DNA of 64,000 bases from Tessaracoccus coleopterorum (GTDB taxonomy: Bacteria; Actinomycetota; Actinomycetes; Propionibacteriales; Propionibacteriaceae), in the NCBI RefSeq assembly GCF_011174705.1, contig NZ_JAANIJ010000001.1:2170001-2234000 (forward strand), in the 5' to 3' direction. The notes beneath the pieces were generated by a model. It made no database searches. It saw only the letters and a program-made list of their open reading frames with translations, and was not told the DNA's origin. Shown here in pieces: positions 9,006 to 15,711 of this stretch. Made by a program: the position numbers and the translations under genes. The stretch's first letter is position 1; the number at the start of each line of letters is the position of its first letter.

Positions 9006-9500
9006 GGCGGGTTCCTGTCGGGTCGGGGCGGTGCGGTGTTCGGTGATGGTGGCGTTGTCGTAGGCGGGGTGGGGACCATCGACACCTCGCGGAGGTGTAC
9101 CGCGGTGTGCCGGATGGTGATGCTTCCGTCGTCGTGCTTGGTCTCCTCCCAGGTGCGTGGCTCGAAGCCGACGGAGAGGCGGGTGACGGCGCCGTCGCGC
9201 ATGAGGGTGGCGGCGTCGCGGCCCTGGGCGGTGTCGCTGATCCGGGCGGAGATCTCGCGGCCGGCATCGACGTCGATGCCGGTGTAGATGCCGATGGGCT
9301 CGCGGTGGCGCCAGAAGAGGATGCCGTCGTCGTCCTGGATGGAGCCGGGGCGAAGCTCTCGCGGAAGCCGGGGTAGATGGTGACCTCGTCGTCGTAGGGA
9401 CGGCGATGCCGGTGAAGCTGCGGCCGTCGCCGTCGGTTGCTGCGCGGAGTTCGATGGTGCGGTGTTGGGTTCCGGTGGTGAGGTCGGTGGTGCTGGTCAT
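9006..9500 (-). CDS. Prohead maturation protease (S78 type)
   Basis: About 165 residues up to the capsid start. The protein begins MTSTTDLTTGTQHRTIELRA and continues GRSFTGIAVPYDDEVTIYPGF across a frame break near 9395. The catalytic signs are FWRHREPIG (His) and MRDGAVTRLSVGFEP (Ser in RLSVGF), as in HK97-type proteases. A second break lies near 9350 and a third near 9070 (VSMVPHPAYDNATITEHR). After the third repair the frame continues without stop into MDPITR of the capsid. ATG at 9500 overlaps the portal stop (ATGA). Confidence 0.8.
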
Positions 9501-10643
9501 GTGAGCTCCTTGGGTGCGGGCGCTGGTGCGGGCTGCTGGAGTGGGGCGAGGCCTTCGTCGGCGCGTACCTCGTCGACCGTCTTCCAGCCGCCACCGATGG
9601 CGAGGTTGTGGGCCTCGTAGCGGGTGGTGGTGTCAGACCTGAGCAGCGCATCGACGTTGAAGCGGGCGTCATAGCCGGCGCCGATGGCGGATGTGATGGC
9701 GAGCTCGATGGGCGGAGGTAGCCCATGAGGCTGAACCGCGCGAAGGCAAGCCATTCTTGGCTGACGTTGGCGTAGGTCTGAGCGCCGCCGTCGATGCCGA
9801 CCAGCATGAGCGATGAGGGGTGCCGTAGATGCGGGCGATGTCGATGGTCGAGAAGTCCATGGCTTCGAGCCACAGTGCATCAGCGGGCTTGAGCATGATC
9901 GGCTCATAGGACAGGCCAGCACCGAGGACCTTGATGCCCGACGGGTTGGCTGTGCGCTCGATGGGCCGGCCTTCATCGTCGAGGTCGTTCCAGGTGTTGC
10001 GGTACTGGCGGGCCTTGTCGGCGGTGAGGGATTGGTCTGACGAGAGGATGCCGGACGGCTGGCCGGAGCCGTTCCACCATTCGGCGGAGTAGGCGGCGGC
10101 GCCGTCGGCGAACTGGATTCCGCGCCGGGCCGCCTCGATGGGGAGAGCCCTTGGTCCAGGTGGAGAGCTTGATGAGGTAGAGGTGTTCGACCTCTTCGGC
10201 GGCATACTCGGTGCGGCCGTGGTGGTAGGTGATGACGCCAGTGCGCGTGTCCTGGTGGACCTGGACCTCACTGGCGGGCAGGATCGGCAGGTCGATGACG
10301 CTGCCACCGATGCCGACCTTGCGGAGGTAGGCGTTGCCGTCGGTGGCGAGGTCGAGGACGACCTGGCTGAGCCACTGATCGAGGCGCATGTGCTGGGCGG
10401 GGCGTCGGGCCAGGCTGGGGGTTACGGCGACGGGGCGGCCGTTGCGGGTGACGTCGATGGTGAGCTGGATGACGGAGGTGTTGAGGACCGACAGGGCGCG
10501 GTATGCGGCGGGGACGGCCACCGCGCGGCGGGTCGAGATGACGGTGTGCTCACGGGCCGGGGCATGAGCCCGGCCGGCATGGTTGCCTCACGGGTGAGGC
10601 CGAGCCAGTCGGCTACGCGGTGGAGTACTCCCATGGCCACCAT
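9497..10643 (-). CDS. Portal protein
   Basis: About 380 residues, short for the family (usually 400-500) but with its recognisable blocks: VPAAYRALSVLNTSVIQLTIDV, LDQWLSQVVLDLATDGNAYLRKV, RGIQFADGAAAYSAEWWNGSGQPSGIL, and DFSTIDIARIYGTPSSLML. It starts MGVLHRVADWLGLTRE. At least five frame breaks (near 10560, 10147, 9820, 9715 and 9600) are closed by single bases. It forms the dodecameric channel of the capsid and lies between the large terminase and the protease, as expected. Confidence 0.85.
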
Positions 10644-10670
10644 GCTCGGGCCGGGTGTGACATTTCCCGC

Positions 10671-12117
10671 TCAGAAGATCTGGGCGCCGTGGTCTGGCTG
10701 GACGTCGGCGACGTATGCGGCGGCGACCAGGGCGAGGAACGCGTCGGCCGGGACGGCGCCGGCGGTGATGGTCCAGGTGCCGTCGGGGCGGCGGGCTTGG
10801 CGGCTGGTGGCGAGCTGGCGACGGATGAGCGGGTGATGGTCGTGGGCGAGGGTGGCATCGGTGATGCGGGCGTAGACCGCTGCGGAGGCTTGTCCCTGCT
10901 CGGTCTGGGTGAGGAGCCACACGGTGTGGCCCTCGTCGCGGAGGTGTTTGCCGACGTCGCTGAGGGTGCGGGAGTCGAGGGCGATGGCGGCGTCGGGGTA
11001 CTCGTCGAGGAGCCGGCCGAGGAGCTGGAGGAGCTGGTCGCGGCCACAGCTGCGGAGCGATGCGATGGTCTGGGTGCCGATGATGCCGTCGGCTTTTGCG
11101 GCGGCGGTGATGGTGACGTACTCCCAGCCCGCGGAGCGGGCGACGCCGATGACGGTGGGTTCGAGGTCGGTGATGGTGGGGCAGGCGTCCCAGAGTTCGA
11201 GGTCGGCCCACGTCTTGGAGGCGGCGACGAACTGGTTGAGCGCGTAGCGCTGCTGGTCGGTGAGCGGACTCGTGGCGATGTCGGCCAGGATCGTCTCGCG
11301 GTCGACGCGACCGCACGCGACGGAGGGGTTCGCGGCTTCGATGGCGCCGGGGTATGGATCGTCGAGCCGGCTGGAGCTTCCCAGAGGAAGAACCCGAATC
11401 GCTCGTCGTCAGCCGGGTCGGCGATGGCCTGGTCGCCGCGCAAGTAGAGCTCCTTGAGAAGCTCGGAGAGGTCGTCGCCGGCGGTGGTGATCCAGCGACC
11501 AGCGCATCGGCTTGGGCACGCTGGCCGTTGACGATGGAGTACCACATCTCGCGGCGCATCAGGTGGAGTTCGTCGGCGATGCCGAGGGTGACGGGCACCG
11601 ATTGGAGACCGTCGGCCTTGCTGGGGTAGACGGCGTAGGCGCCGCGCTCATCTCGCCAGCGGATGCCTCGGGTGCCGGACGCGTGGAGGACGCTGGACAG
11701 GAGGGGCGAGTGGTCGACGGCGAACTTCACGCGACGGTAGACGACGTTGGCCTGCTCGACGCTGGTCGCGATGCCGACGACGGACGGGGCGGGGACGTGC
11801 TGGGTGAGTCCGTAGATTGCCAGGCCGCCCGCCTTGAGGCTCTTGCCGTTCTGCCGGCCTTCGGAGGTGACGGCCTGGCGGTAGCGGAGCCGGCCGCGAA
11901 GCGCGGGGACCGGCCAGTCCGACGGGTAGCGTTCGAGGAGGTGGTTGAACCAGGCGCGCTGCGGATCGTCGTAGCGGACGAGGTTCCCGTCGGGGAGGGT
12001 CCAGTGCTTCTCCAGGAGCTCGACCAGGCGCGGCCCGTCGGAGTCGATCAGCTTGCCACCGCCGAGCGGCGGGGTGTAGCGGGTCGGTGCCCACGGCTGG
12101 CCGTCGAACTGGATCAC
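10671..12117 (-). CDS. Terminase large subunit
   Basis: About 480 residues. The ATPase domain shows TSEGRQNGKSLKAGG, a Walker A-like loop of the actinophage type, then LGIADELHLMRREMWYSIVNGQRA with the Walker B/Glu pair (ADELH). The C-terminal nuclease part includes IAAANPS-like and IALDSRTLSDVGKHL segments and ends FLALVAAAYVADVQPDHGAQIF. Frame breaks lie near 11490 and 11345. ATG overlaps the small-terminase stop. It packages DNA into proheads using the portal next door. Confidence 0.87.
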
Positions 12118-12376
12118 GACACCTGCCTCGGGCCGAGGAGGCGGAGGTCGGCCGGCGAGGTTCCCGGCAGCACGGACTGCCCGGCGGCCGGCCGGAGCTT
12201 CTCGATCTGATCAACCTGCTTGATGTAGACGCTCATCGTGGATGTTTGGTAGGCGCCGTCGAGCGCTTCGGCGGTTCGGAGCAGCGCGATCGCCAGGGAT
12301 GGGTCGCGGACAGCCATTCCCGGCATTCCCGGAGGTATCGCCGGGTGGCGGTCGTCTGGGTCTCTTTCCGGGCCAT
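12114..12376 (-). CDS. Terminase small subunit (putative)
   Basis: About 87 residues. It starts MARKETQTTATRRYLRECREW and, after one base near 12315, continues DPSLAIALLRTAEALDGAY, STMSVYIKQVDQIEKLRPA and ends RLLGPRQVS. The DNA-recognition subunit is expected between the HNH gene and the large terminase in cos phages, and this is the only candidate. The helical content fits, though no clear helix-turn-helix is visible. It overlaps the large terminase by four bases. Confidence 0.6.
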
Positions 12377-12482
12377 GGATTGCTGCTTTCTGGGTGTTTC
12401 GTTGATTCGGGTACGGGTGGGCGTTTTTCCTGCTGCCGTGCGTGAAAAAGAAGACTGGCGCGGGGTTGTCCGGGCGGATTTC
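12377..12482 (-). other. Non-coding gap before the small terminase, candidate cos region
   Basis: At 106 bp this is the longest gap in the minus-strand phage operon. It contains T-rich and A-rich tracts (GCGTTTTTCC, GTGAAAAAG, CAGAAAAAACC). In HNH-TerS-TerL-portal phages the cohesive-end site usually lies here, since the HNH nuclease acts with the terminase. No cleavage site can be read from the sequence alone, so this is placement only. Confidence 0.3.
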
Positions 12483-12779
12483 TCAGAAAAAACCGGCGGC
12501 TGGTAGTTGCAGGATGTCGGCGTAGTCGGGGTGGACCAGGACTGGTCTGCCGTCGACGTTGTCTTGCTTCGCGCTGTTGCAGGAGCGGCAGAGCGTGACG
12601 AGGTAGTCGGGGTCGTAGGCCTGGGCGAGGTCGCCACGTTGGACCAGCACAGCCATGGGCTCGACGTGGTCGACGGTGAGGTCGTCCTCGCTGCCGCATG
12701 TGACGCAGTGCCCGTCGCGGTCCTTGACCAGGGCGGCGACCTTACGCCACCGCCGATCCCTCAGGCTGTGCCGGCTCAT
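12483..12779 (-). CDS. HNH endonuclease
   Basis: An unbroken 98-residue protein. Zinc-knuckle pairs CVTCG (around residue 25) and CRSCN (around 68) flank the HNH core LTVDHVEPMAV; the last motif continues CNSAKQDNVDG. Stand-alone HNH proteins beside the terminase are known to be needed for cos cleavage in HK97-like phages. ATG overlaps the TGA of the tiny membrane ORF upstream, so it belongs to the same transcript. Confidence 0.9.
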   Translation of the reverse strand: MSRHSLRDRRWRKVAALVKDRDGHCVTCGSEDDLTVDHVEPMAVLVQRGDLAQAYDPDYLVTLCRSCNSAKQDNVDGRPVLVHPDYADILQLPAAGFF

Positions 12780-12892
12780 CGCTGCTCGTCGCGGTCGCGG
12801 GCGAGCCAGCCGAGGATGCCGAGCAGGAGGACCAGGTTGAGCCCGACGATGCCGACGACGACGAGGAGCAGCACCACGACGAGGACGCTCAC
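12776..12892 (-). CDS. Tiny single-helix membrane protein
   Basis: A 38-codon ORF starting with GTG at 12892, almost wholly hydrophobic (VSVLVVVLLLVVVGIVGLNL, then LLGILGWLARD), with a charged end RDRDEQR. Both ends overlap neighbours by four bases (GTGA with the HTH gene, ATGA with the HNH gene). That organisation and the clear membrane helix support it as a real gene despite its size. Function unknown. Confidence 0.6.
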   Translation of the reverse strand: MSVLVVVLLLVVVGIVGLNLVLLLGILGWLARDRDEQR

Positions 12893-13104
12893 GACAGCCA
12901 CCTCACGACAGTGCGGCGGGTGACGCCGAGGCGGGTGGCGATCTCGCCGTGAGTGACTCCTCGGGCCTGGAGTACTCGGGCATCGTCCTGGAGCGAGTCA
13001 CGCCGGACATCAGCCCGGCTGGCGAACTGGACCAGGCGCGGACTCATCCCGGTTGCTGCCGCTCTTGTGGACCGCGCCGAGCTGAACGAGACGTAGCGGC
13101 TCAT
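12889..13104 (-). CDS. Small helix-turn-helix protein
   Basis: An unbroken 71-residue protein. The C-terminal half LQARGVTHGEIATRLGVTRRTVVRWL is a textbook homeodomain-like or resolvase-like helix-turn-helix ending at the protein terminus. The N-terminal ~30 residues are Ser/Arg-rich. It probably binds DNA as an early phage regulator. Start and stop both overlap the neighbours by four bases. Confidence 0.7.
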   Translation of the reverse strand: MSRYVSFSSARSTRAAATGMSPRLVQFASRADVRRDSLQDDARVLQARGVTHGEIATRLGVTRRTVVRWLS

Positions 13105-13378
13105 GGTGTCACCAGCGTGTTGCAGTCGATGATGTGGAGGGCGGTCCAGGTGGAGTGGCCACAGTCGGGCACGTGAGCGGCCCGACGCCTGGAGGTTTGA
13201 CCTCGGTTATGTCGACCTCGACGGGGCCGAGCGGGATGCATCGCTCGACCATCATGCTGTCGGTGGTGATGGTGAGCTTGGTGACCTCGGTGGGTGCGAG
13301 GCCGAGGCGGCGGATGAAGTCGAGGACGGTGGACCTGTCCACAGCCTCGACGGGTTCTAGTGAGTTACCAAGCATCAC
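13101..13378 (-). CDS. Phage early protein with C-terminal zinc-knuckle
   Basis: About 91 residues, starting with GTG at 13378 (or ATG at 13375) after a strong purine site (AAGGAAAGGAAG). It begins with MLGNSLEPVEAVDRSTV, then the middle DFIRRLGLAPTEVTKLTITT, and after one C near 13165 ends LTCPDCGHSTWTALHIID with CNTLVTP. The CPxCGH...C pattern suggests a zinc ribbon. The ending brings the TGA onto the next ATG. Function unknown; small Zn proteins are common among actinophage early genes. Confidence 0.55.
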
Positions 13379-13415
13379 TACTTACTTCCTTTCCTTCATC
13401 CTTAGTTCTTCCTTC

Positions 13416-13850
13416 TTATGGGGACACGGGTGTCCCCTCAGGGGACATGGGTGTCCCCTGAGGGGACATGGGTGACCCCTGGCGGTCGGGATCGGCGAGC
13501 TCGGCGGGGCAGTTATCCACAGCCAGGCGGGTCCGATTGGTGGTGATGGCGTAGCAGGCACGGTTGCCGTTGACGGGCTGGCCGACGACCTCGATGGCGC
13601 CCGCAGCGATGAGCTCGCCGACGGCGCGCTGGATGCGCTTCTTGGCTGTGGGCCAGCCGGGGTCGCCGTCGCCGACGCCGAGGAGCATGACGCCGATGAA
13701 CCCGTGGCCGCCGTAGTACAGCCGGCCCTCGCGGTCGCCGTGGGTCTCGTCGTAGGCGCGGGTGGCCATCTGGACCAGGACGAGGCGAGAGAACGGGCTG
13801 AGGCCTGCCCAGACGGGCAGGAGGGCCTCCTGGACCAGTCCGATGCCCAT
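13416..13850 (-). CDS. Replication-initiator-like winged-helix protein
   Basis: 144 residues starting MGIGLVQEALLPVWAGLSPF with GGAG six bases upstream. The middle (VLVQMATRAYDETHG, then PTAKKRIQRAVGELIAAGAI and NRACYAITT) has the helix-helix-wing pattern of the small DNA-binding proteins that serve as replication organisers in actinobacterial prophages and integrative elements. The C-terminus is three copies of a seven-residue motif (GSPMSPQ, GTPMSPE, GTPVSP). The DNA encoding it is a perfect iteron-like palindrome array, so protein tail and DNA site may have co-evolved. Replication role is inference. Confidence 0.6.
   Translation of the reverse strand: MGIGLVQEALLPVWAGLSPFSRLVLVQMATRAYDETHGDREGRLYYGGHGFIGVMLLGVGDGDPGWPTAKKRIQRAVGELIAAGAIEVVGQPVNGNRACYAITTNRTRLAVDNCPAELADPDRQGSPMSPQGTPMSPEGTPVSP
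13420..13482. repeat. Three phased 21-bp palindromic repeats (iteron/operator candidate)
   Basis: Units start at 13420, 13441 and 13462, a period of exactly 21 bp, two helical turns. Each unit is GGGGACA, four bases, TGTCCCC, a perfect inverted repeat; the third has one mismatch (TGACCCC). The 3-bp joins (TCA, TGA) create a second set of palindromes between units. They lie inside the 3' end of the replication-type gene, where origins of lambdoid and other phages are often found. Confidence 0.8.
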
Positions 13851-14068
13851 CAGAAGCTCCAGCCCATCTGGCGGGCGAGGAATGGCGTCAGGACTGCGGG
13901 CTCGAACGCGTGGTGAGGGCGGTTGTCGTGTGCGGGTCGCCAGCAGATGCCACAGATGCCGGGGTGGACGATCTGCTCGACGCCGTAGCGGGTGATCGTG
14001 CGGTAGGGCACTGGATCGGGCATCGGTCGCCGTGGGCATACCTGGGCCGGCCGTGGATCGTCGCTCAT
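13850..14068 (-). CDS. Small phage protein with Cys-pair motif
   Basis: An unbroken 72-residue protein starting MSDDPRPAQVCPRRPMPDPV. A CGICWRP motif lies around residue 41 with an earlier Cys at 11, and the end is LTPFLARQMGWSF. It overlaps the WhiB-like gene and the replication-type gene by a few bases at each end. The Cys spacing would allow metal binding but no known family is evident. Confidence 0.6.
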   Translation of the reverse strand: MSDDPRPAQVCPRRPMPDPVPYRTITRYGVEQIVHPGICGICWRPAHDNRPHHAFEPAVLTPFLARQMGWSF

Positions 14069-14323
14069 GTCTGCTCCCATGTGCGGGGTGGATCGGTCGG
14101 CCCTCGATGACGATGCCGGCCTGGATGACGTCGGTGGCGCGGGTAGTGATGGCGTGGGCGAGGCAGGGCCGCTGCACAGGGCAGCCGGCACACACCGCGA
14201 GGGCCTCGTCGACGTCGAGGTCCTCCAGGAAGCCCCGCCCGTGGCTGACGCACGCCCCATCGGTCTCCCAGCCCCGCTGGGCGGCTAGGAATGCGGCCGC
14301 GGGGCCAGAGCGGCGCGCTTCAC
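14065..14323 (-). CDS. WhiB-like iron-sulfur regulator (phage-encoded)
   Basis: About 85 residues once two frame breaks (C run near 14300 and C run near 14085) are closed. The four-Cys WhiB pattern is present: DGACVSHGRGF, then CAGCPVQRPC (C-x2-C-x5-C), preceded by an acidic VDEALAV stretch. The usual C-terminal turn (GVWGG) is replaced by VIQAGIVIEGRPI, so this is a divergent member. WhiB proteins bind a 4Fe-4S cluster and act with the vegetative sigma factor. Phage WhiB proteins such as that of TM4 are known to repress host whiB2 and affect superinfection. GTG start overlaps the tiny membrane ORF. Confidence 0.65.
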
Positions 14324-14403
14324 CGCTGCTGCTCGATGTCGAACAGCGCGAACGCGCCGACGATGCCGATCCAGATGAGCAGGAAGCCGAGTGCGGCAGT
14401 CAC
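14320..14403 (-). CDS. Tiny membrane protein, 27 residues
   Basis: The GTG start at 14403 overlaps the TGA of the upstream gene, and its own TGA overlaps the WhiB-like GTG. The sequence is one hydrophobic helix (LGFLLIWIGIVGAFALF) and a short polar tail DIEQQR. The double overlap is the main reason to accept it. Function unknown. Confidence 0.5.
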   Translation of the reverse strand: MTAALGFLLIWIGIVGAFALFDIEQQR

Positions 14404-14606
14404 GAGATGATCCCTTCGGTGGCGAGGTCGGCGATGAGCCCGTCACGGCAGTCGACGCATGCGGCGACTCGGTCGAACGGGCGGAACACGAGCCAGCCGG
14501 CGGGCGGCTCGAAGCGGTCGACCTGGACGAGGCAGCGCGGGCATGACCAGCGCCTCAATGACCCGTCGGCGGGCGCATAGACGGCGGCCTCGATGAGCGG
14601 GCTCAC
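14400..14606 (-). CDS. Small zinc-ribbon protein
   Basis: A 68-residue protein with GTG start at 14606. The sequence RRWSCPRCLVQVDRF and later AACVDCRDGLIADL gives two CxxC knuckles about 27 residues apart, a zinc-ribbon plan. Second gene of the leftward early operon, overlapping the XRE gene by four bases. No specific family recognised. Confidence 0.6.
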   Translation of the reverse strand: MSPLIEAAVYAPADGSLRRWSCPRCLVQVDRFEPPAGWLVFRPFDRVAACVDCRDGLIADLATEGIIS

Positions 14607-14863
14607 GGCTCACGCTCCGGCTCCGGCTGACGGCTACCTCGTTGGGAGGGTTGGCCGTTGACGGCCGTCGCCGCGCTCTCCAGGTCGATCCCGAGGGTTC
14701 GGCAGAGCTCAACCATGACCTTGAAGCGTGGAACAGCGTTCTTCAGCTCGAGGCGGGCCACCGTGGCGACGGATGTGCCAACCTTGGCGGCTAGCTCCTC
14801 ACGGGTCACGCCTGAGCGCTTGCGCGCGCTCAGCACCACTTGCCCCAGTGTCAAAATTGCCAT
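14603..14863 (-). CDS. XRE-family regulator, first gene of the lytic operon (Cro-like)
   Basis: An 86-residue protein starting MAILTLGQVVLSARKRSGVT. A standard XRE helix-turn-helix spans residues ~8-62 (REELAAKVGTSVATVARLEL, then FKVMVELCRTLGIDLESA), with a disordered polar tail. It heads the leftward operon and diverges from the rightward pair at 14923. By analogy with other small temperate actinophages it would be the Cro-like switch protein, with the repressor on the other strand. The ATG lies at the predicted transcription start, so the mRNA is probably leaderless. Confidence 0.75.
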   Translation of the reverse strand: MAILTLGQVVLSARKRSGVTREELAAKVGTSVATVARLELKNAVPRFKVMVELCRTLGIDLESAATAVNGQPSQRGSRQPEPEREP

Positions 14864-14922
14864 ATCGCAACCGTGCCTTGCGCGCGTTGACTTGTCAACT
14901 GTGCTCGCATATCATTTCTGAC
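14864..14922. promoter_or_regulatory. Divergent early promoters sharing one palindromic operator
   Basis: Positions 14886-14899 are a perfect inverted repeat, GTTGAC-TT-GTCAAC. On the plus strand it supplies -35 TTGACT (14887-14892), with 17 bases to -10 TATCAT (14910-14915), placing the start at about 14922, at the ATG of the rightward gene (14923). On the minus strand the same repeat supplies -35 TTGACA (14898-14893). A weak -10 (CACGGT, 14875-14870) would place the start at the XRE ATG (14863). A protein bound here would cover both -35 boxes. Confidence 0.7.
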
Positions 14923-15249
14923 ATGTCGCAACGACGCCACCTGTGGACGAGCAGCCAGAGTCTCTGTCAGCTAGCAGAGCCGGGTACTGAGGTGCCAGAG
15001 GATGCGCCGGCCTGCGGTCCCTGCCTAATCGCCGCAACGATGTATTTCCATGCGGGTGTGACGCTGCGGGAGCATGTCCCGGTCGAGACGCCGCGGGAAG
15101 CGGCAGAGGAGCTAGCGGCCGGGCCGTTCAGTTGGACGTTCTATCCCGACACCGTCCGTAAGTTCGGCGCTGATCGGTGGTTCGGCAGGAGTGAGTATGG
15201 CGGGATAGTCCTGCGTACTGAGGAACACCTTGAAGGAGAATCGGAATGA
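14923..15249 (+). CDS. Unknown small protein, first gene of the immunity operon
   Basis: 108 residues in an unbroken frame, MSQRRHLWTSSQSLCQLAEP to RTEEHLEGESE. It contains a CGPC motif around residue 32 and an acidic C-terminus, with no recognised family. It is read from the leaderless rightward promoter, and its stop overlaps the ATG of the next gene (ATGA). Being the first product of the presumed lysogenic transcript, it is a candidate immunity or exclusion factor. Confidence 0.65.
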   Translation: MSQRRHLWTSSQSLCQLAEPGTEVPEDAPACGPCLIAATMYFHAGVTLREHVPVETPREAAEELAAGPFSWTFYPDTVRKFGADRWFGRSEYGGIVLRTEEHLEGESE

Positions 15250-15574
15250 CCACGTTCAACGTGACTTGGGGTGACGCGCTGGTCATCTCTGTGTTCAAGG
15301 CCAGGGCGGCCTCAAGGAAGCGGTTGACCGCATCCGCGCGGTCGTCGGGTCGCACATCGGTGTACGCAATACGTTCGCCAAGCTGCTGAGGGTTGCTGAC
15401 GTCGGCACGCTGGATGAGACCGACCTGTTCCGCGCGTGGCTGCTTGTCGTCGCGCTCGGGGAGACTCCGGAGCGGTTTCACCTCAACGACGAAGCCGTCC
15501 CACGTGGTTATGACGTGGAACGGCTTCGCCAGGAACTTGCGCGCTCGGAGGGACTCGAACCCCCAACCTTCTGA
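15246..15574 (+). CDS. Candidate immunity repressor ending inside attR
   Basis: About 109 residues. It begins MTTFNVTWGDALVISVFKAR, breaks at a GGG run near 15303, and continues GLKEAVDRIRAVVGSHIGVRN, FAKLLRVADVGTLDETDLFR and AWLLVVALGETPERFHL, an all-helical layout like small phage DNA-binding proteins. The last eleven residues (RSEGLEPPTF with the stop at 15572-15574) are encoded by the tRNA-Arg sequence itself. The lysogen therefore makes a form truncated or altered by integration. In phage BPs and relatives the repressor gene carries attP, runs in the same direction as int and lies just upstream of it, which is the geometry here. Repressor function is inference from architecture. Confidence 0.6.
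15540..15574. other. attR: prophage right junction in the tRNA-Arg 3' half
   Basis: The prophage meets the host at the 3' half of the tRNA-Arg gene, with the phage side on the left. The core should lie between the acceptor end (15540) and the anticodon arm, the region where the phage gene and tRNA share sequence. The left copy would be upstream of position 1; no repeat of the core occurs within the first kilobase, so the exact core length cannot be set. Confidence 0.65.
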
Positions 15575-15612
15575 TCCGTAGTCAGATGCTCTATCCGTTG
15601 AGCCACGAGCGC
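15540..15612 (-). tRNA. tRNA-Arg (anticodon ACG)
   Basis: A 73-nt cloverleaf. The acceptor GCGCTCG pairs with CGAGCGC, the anticodon loop is CTACGGA with anticodon ACG, and the T loop is GGTTCGAGTCC. CCA is not encoded. A34 in this tRNA is the substrate of TadA, whose gene is at 20961-21415. The 3' end faces the prophage and is the integration target. Confidence 0.95.
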
Positions 15613-15625
15613 CGGGCAGTCACCA

Positions 15626-15655
15626 ACTATACGCAGTGGTCAGCCTTTTCGGCAA
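15626..15655 (-). promoter_or_regulatory. Promoter of tRNA-Arg
   Basis: On the minus strand TTGCCG (15655-15650), 18 bases, TATAGT (15631-15626), with the predicted start about seven bases before the mature tRNA 5' end at 15612. The promoter is on the host side, so prophage insertion does not separate it from the tRNA. Confidence 0.6.
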
Positions 15656-15711
15656 AACGAGGTGCTGGCAGGGTGCGATGCGTGACCTGGGGCGACGTGG
15701 GAGGATGGGGC

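Noticed and set aside
13420-13482. CRISPR array
   Set aside because: The 21-bp units abut each other with no spacers, lie inside a coding sequence, and there is no cas gene.
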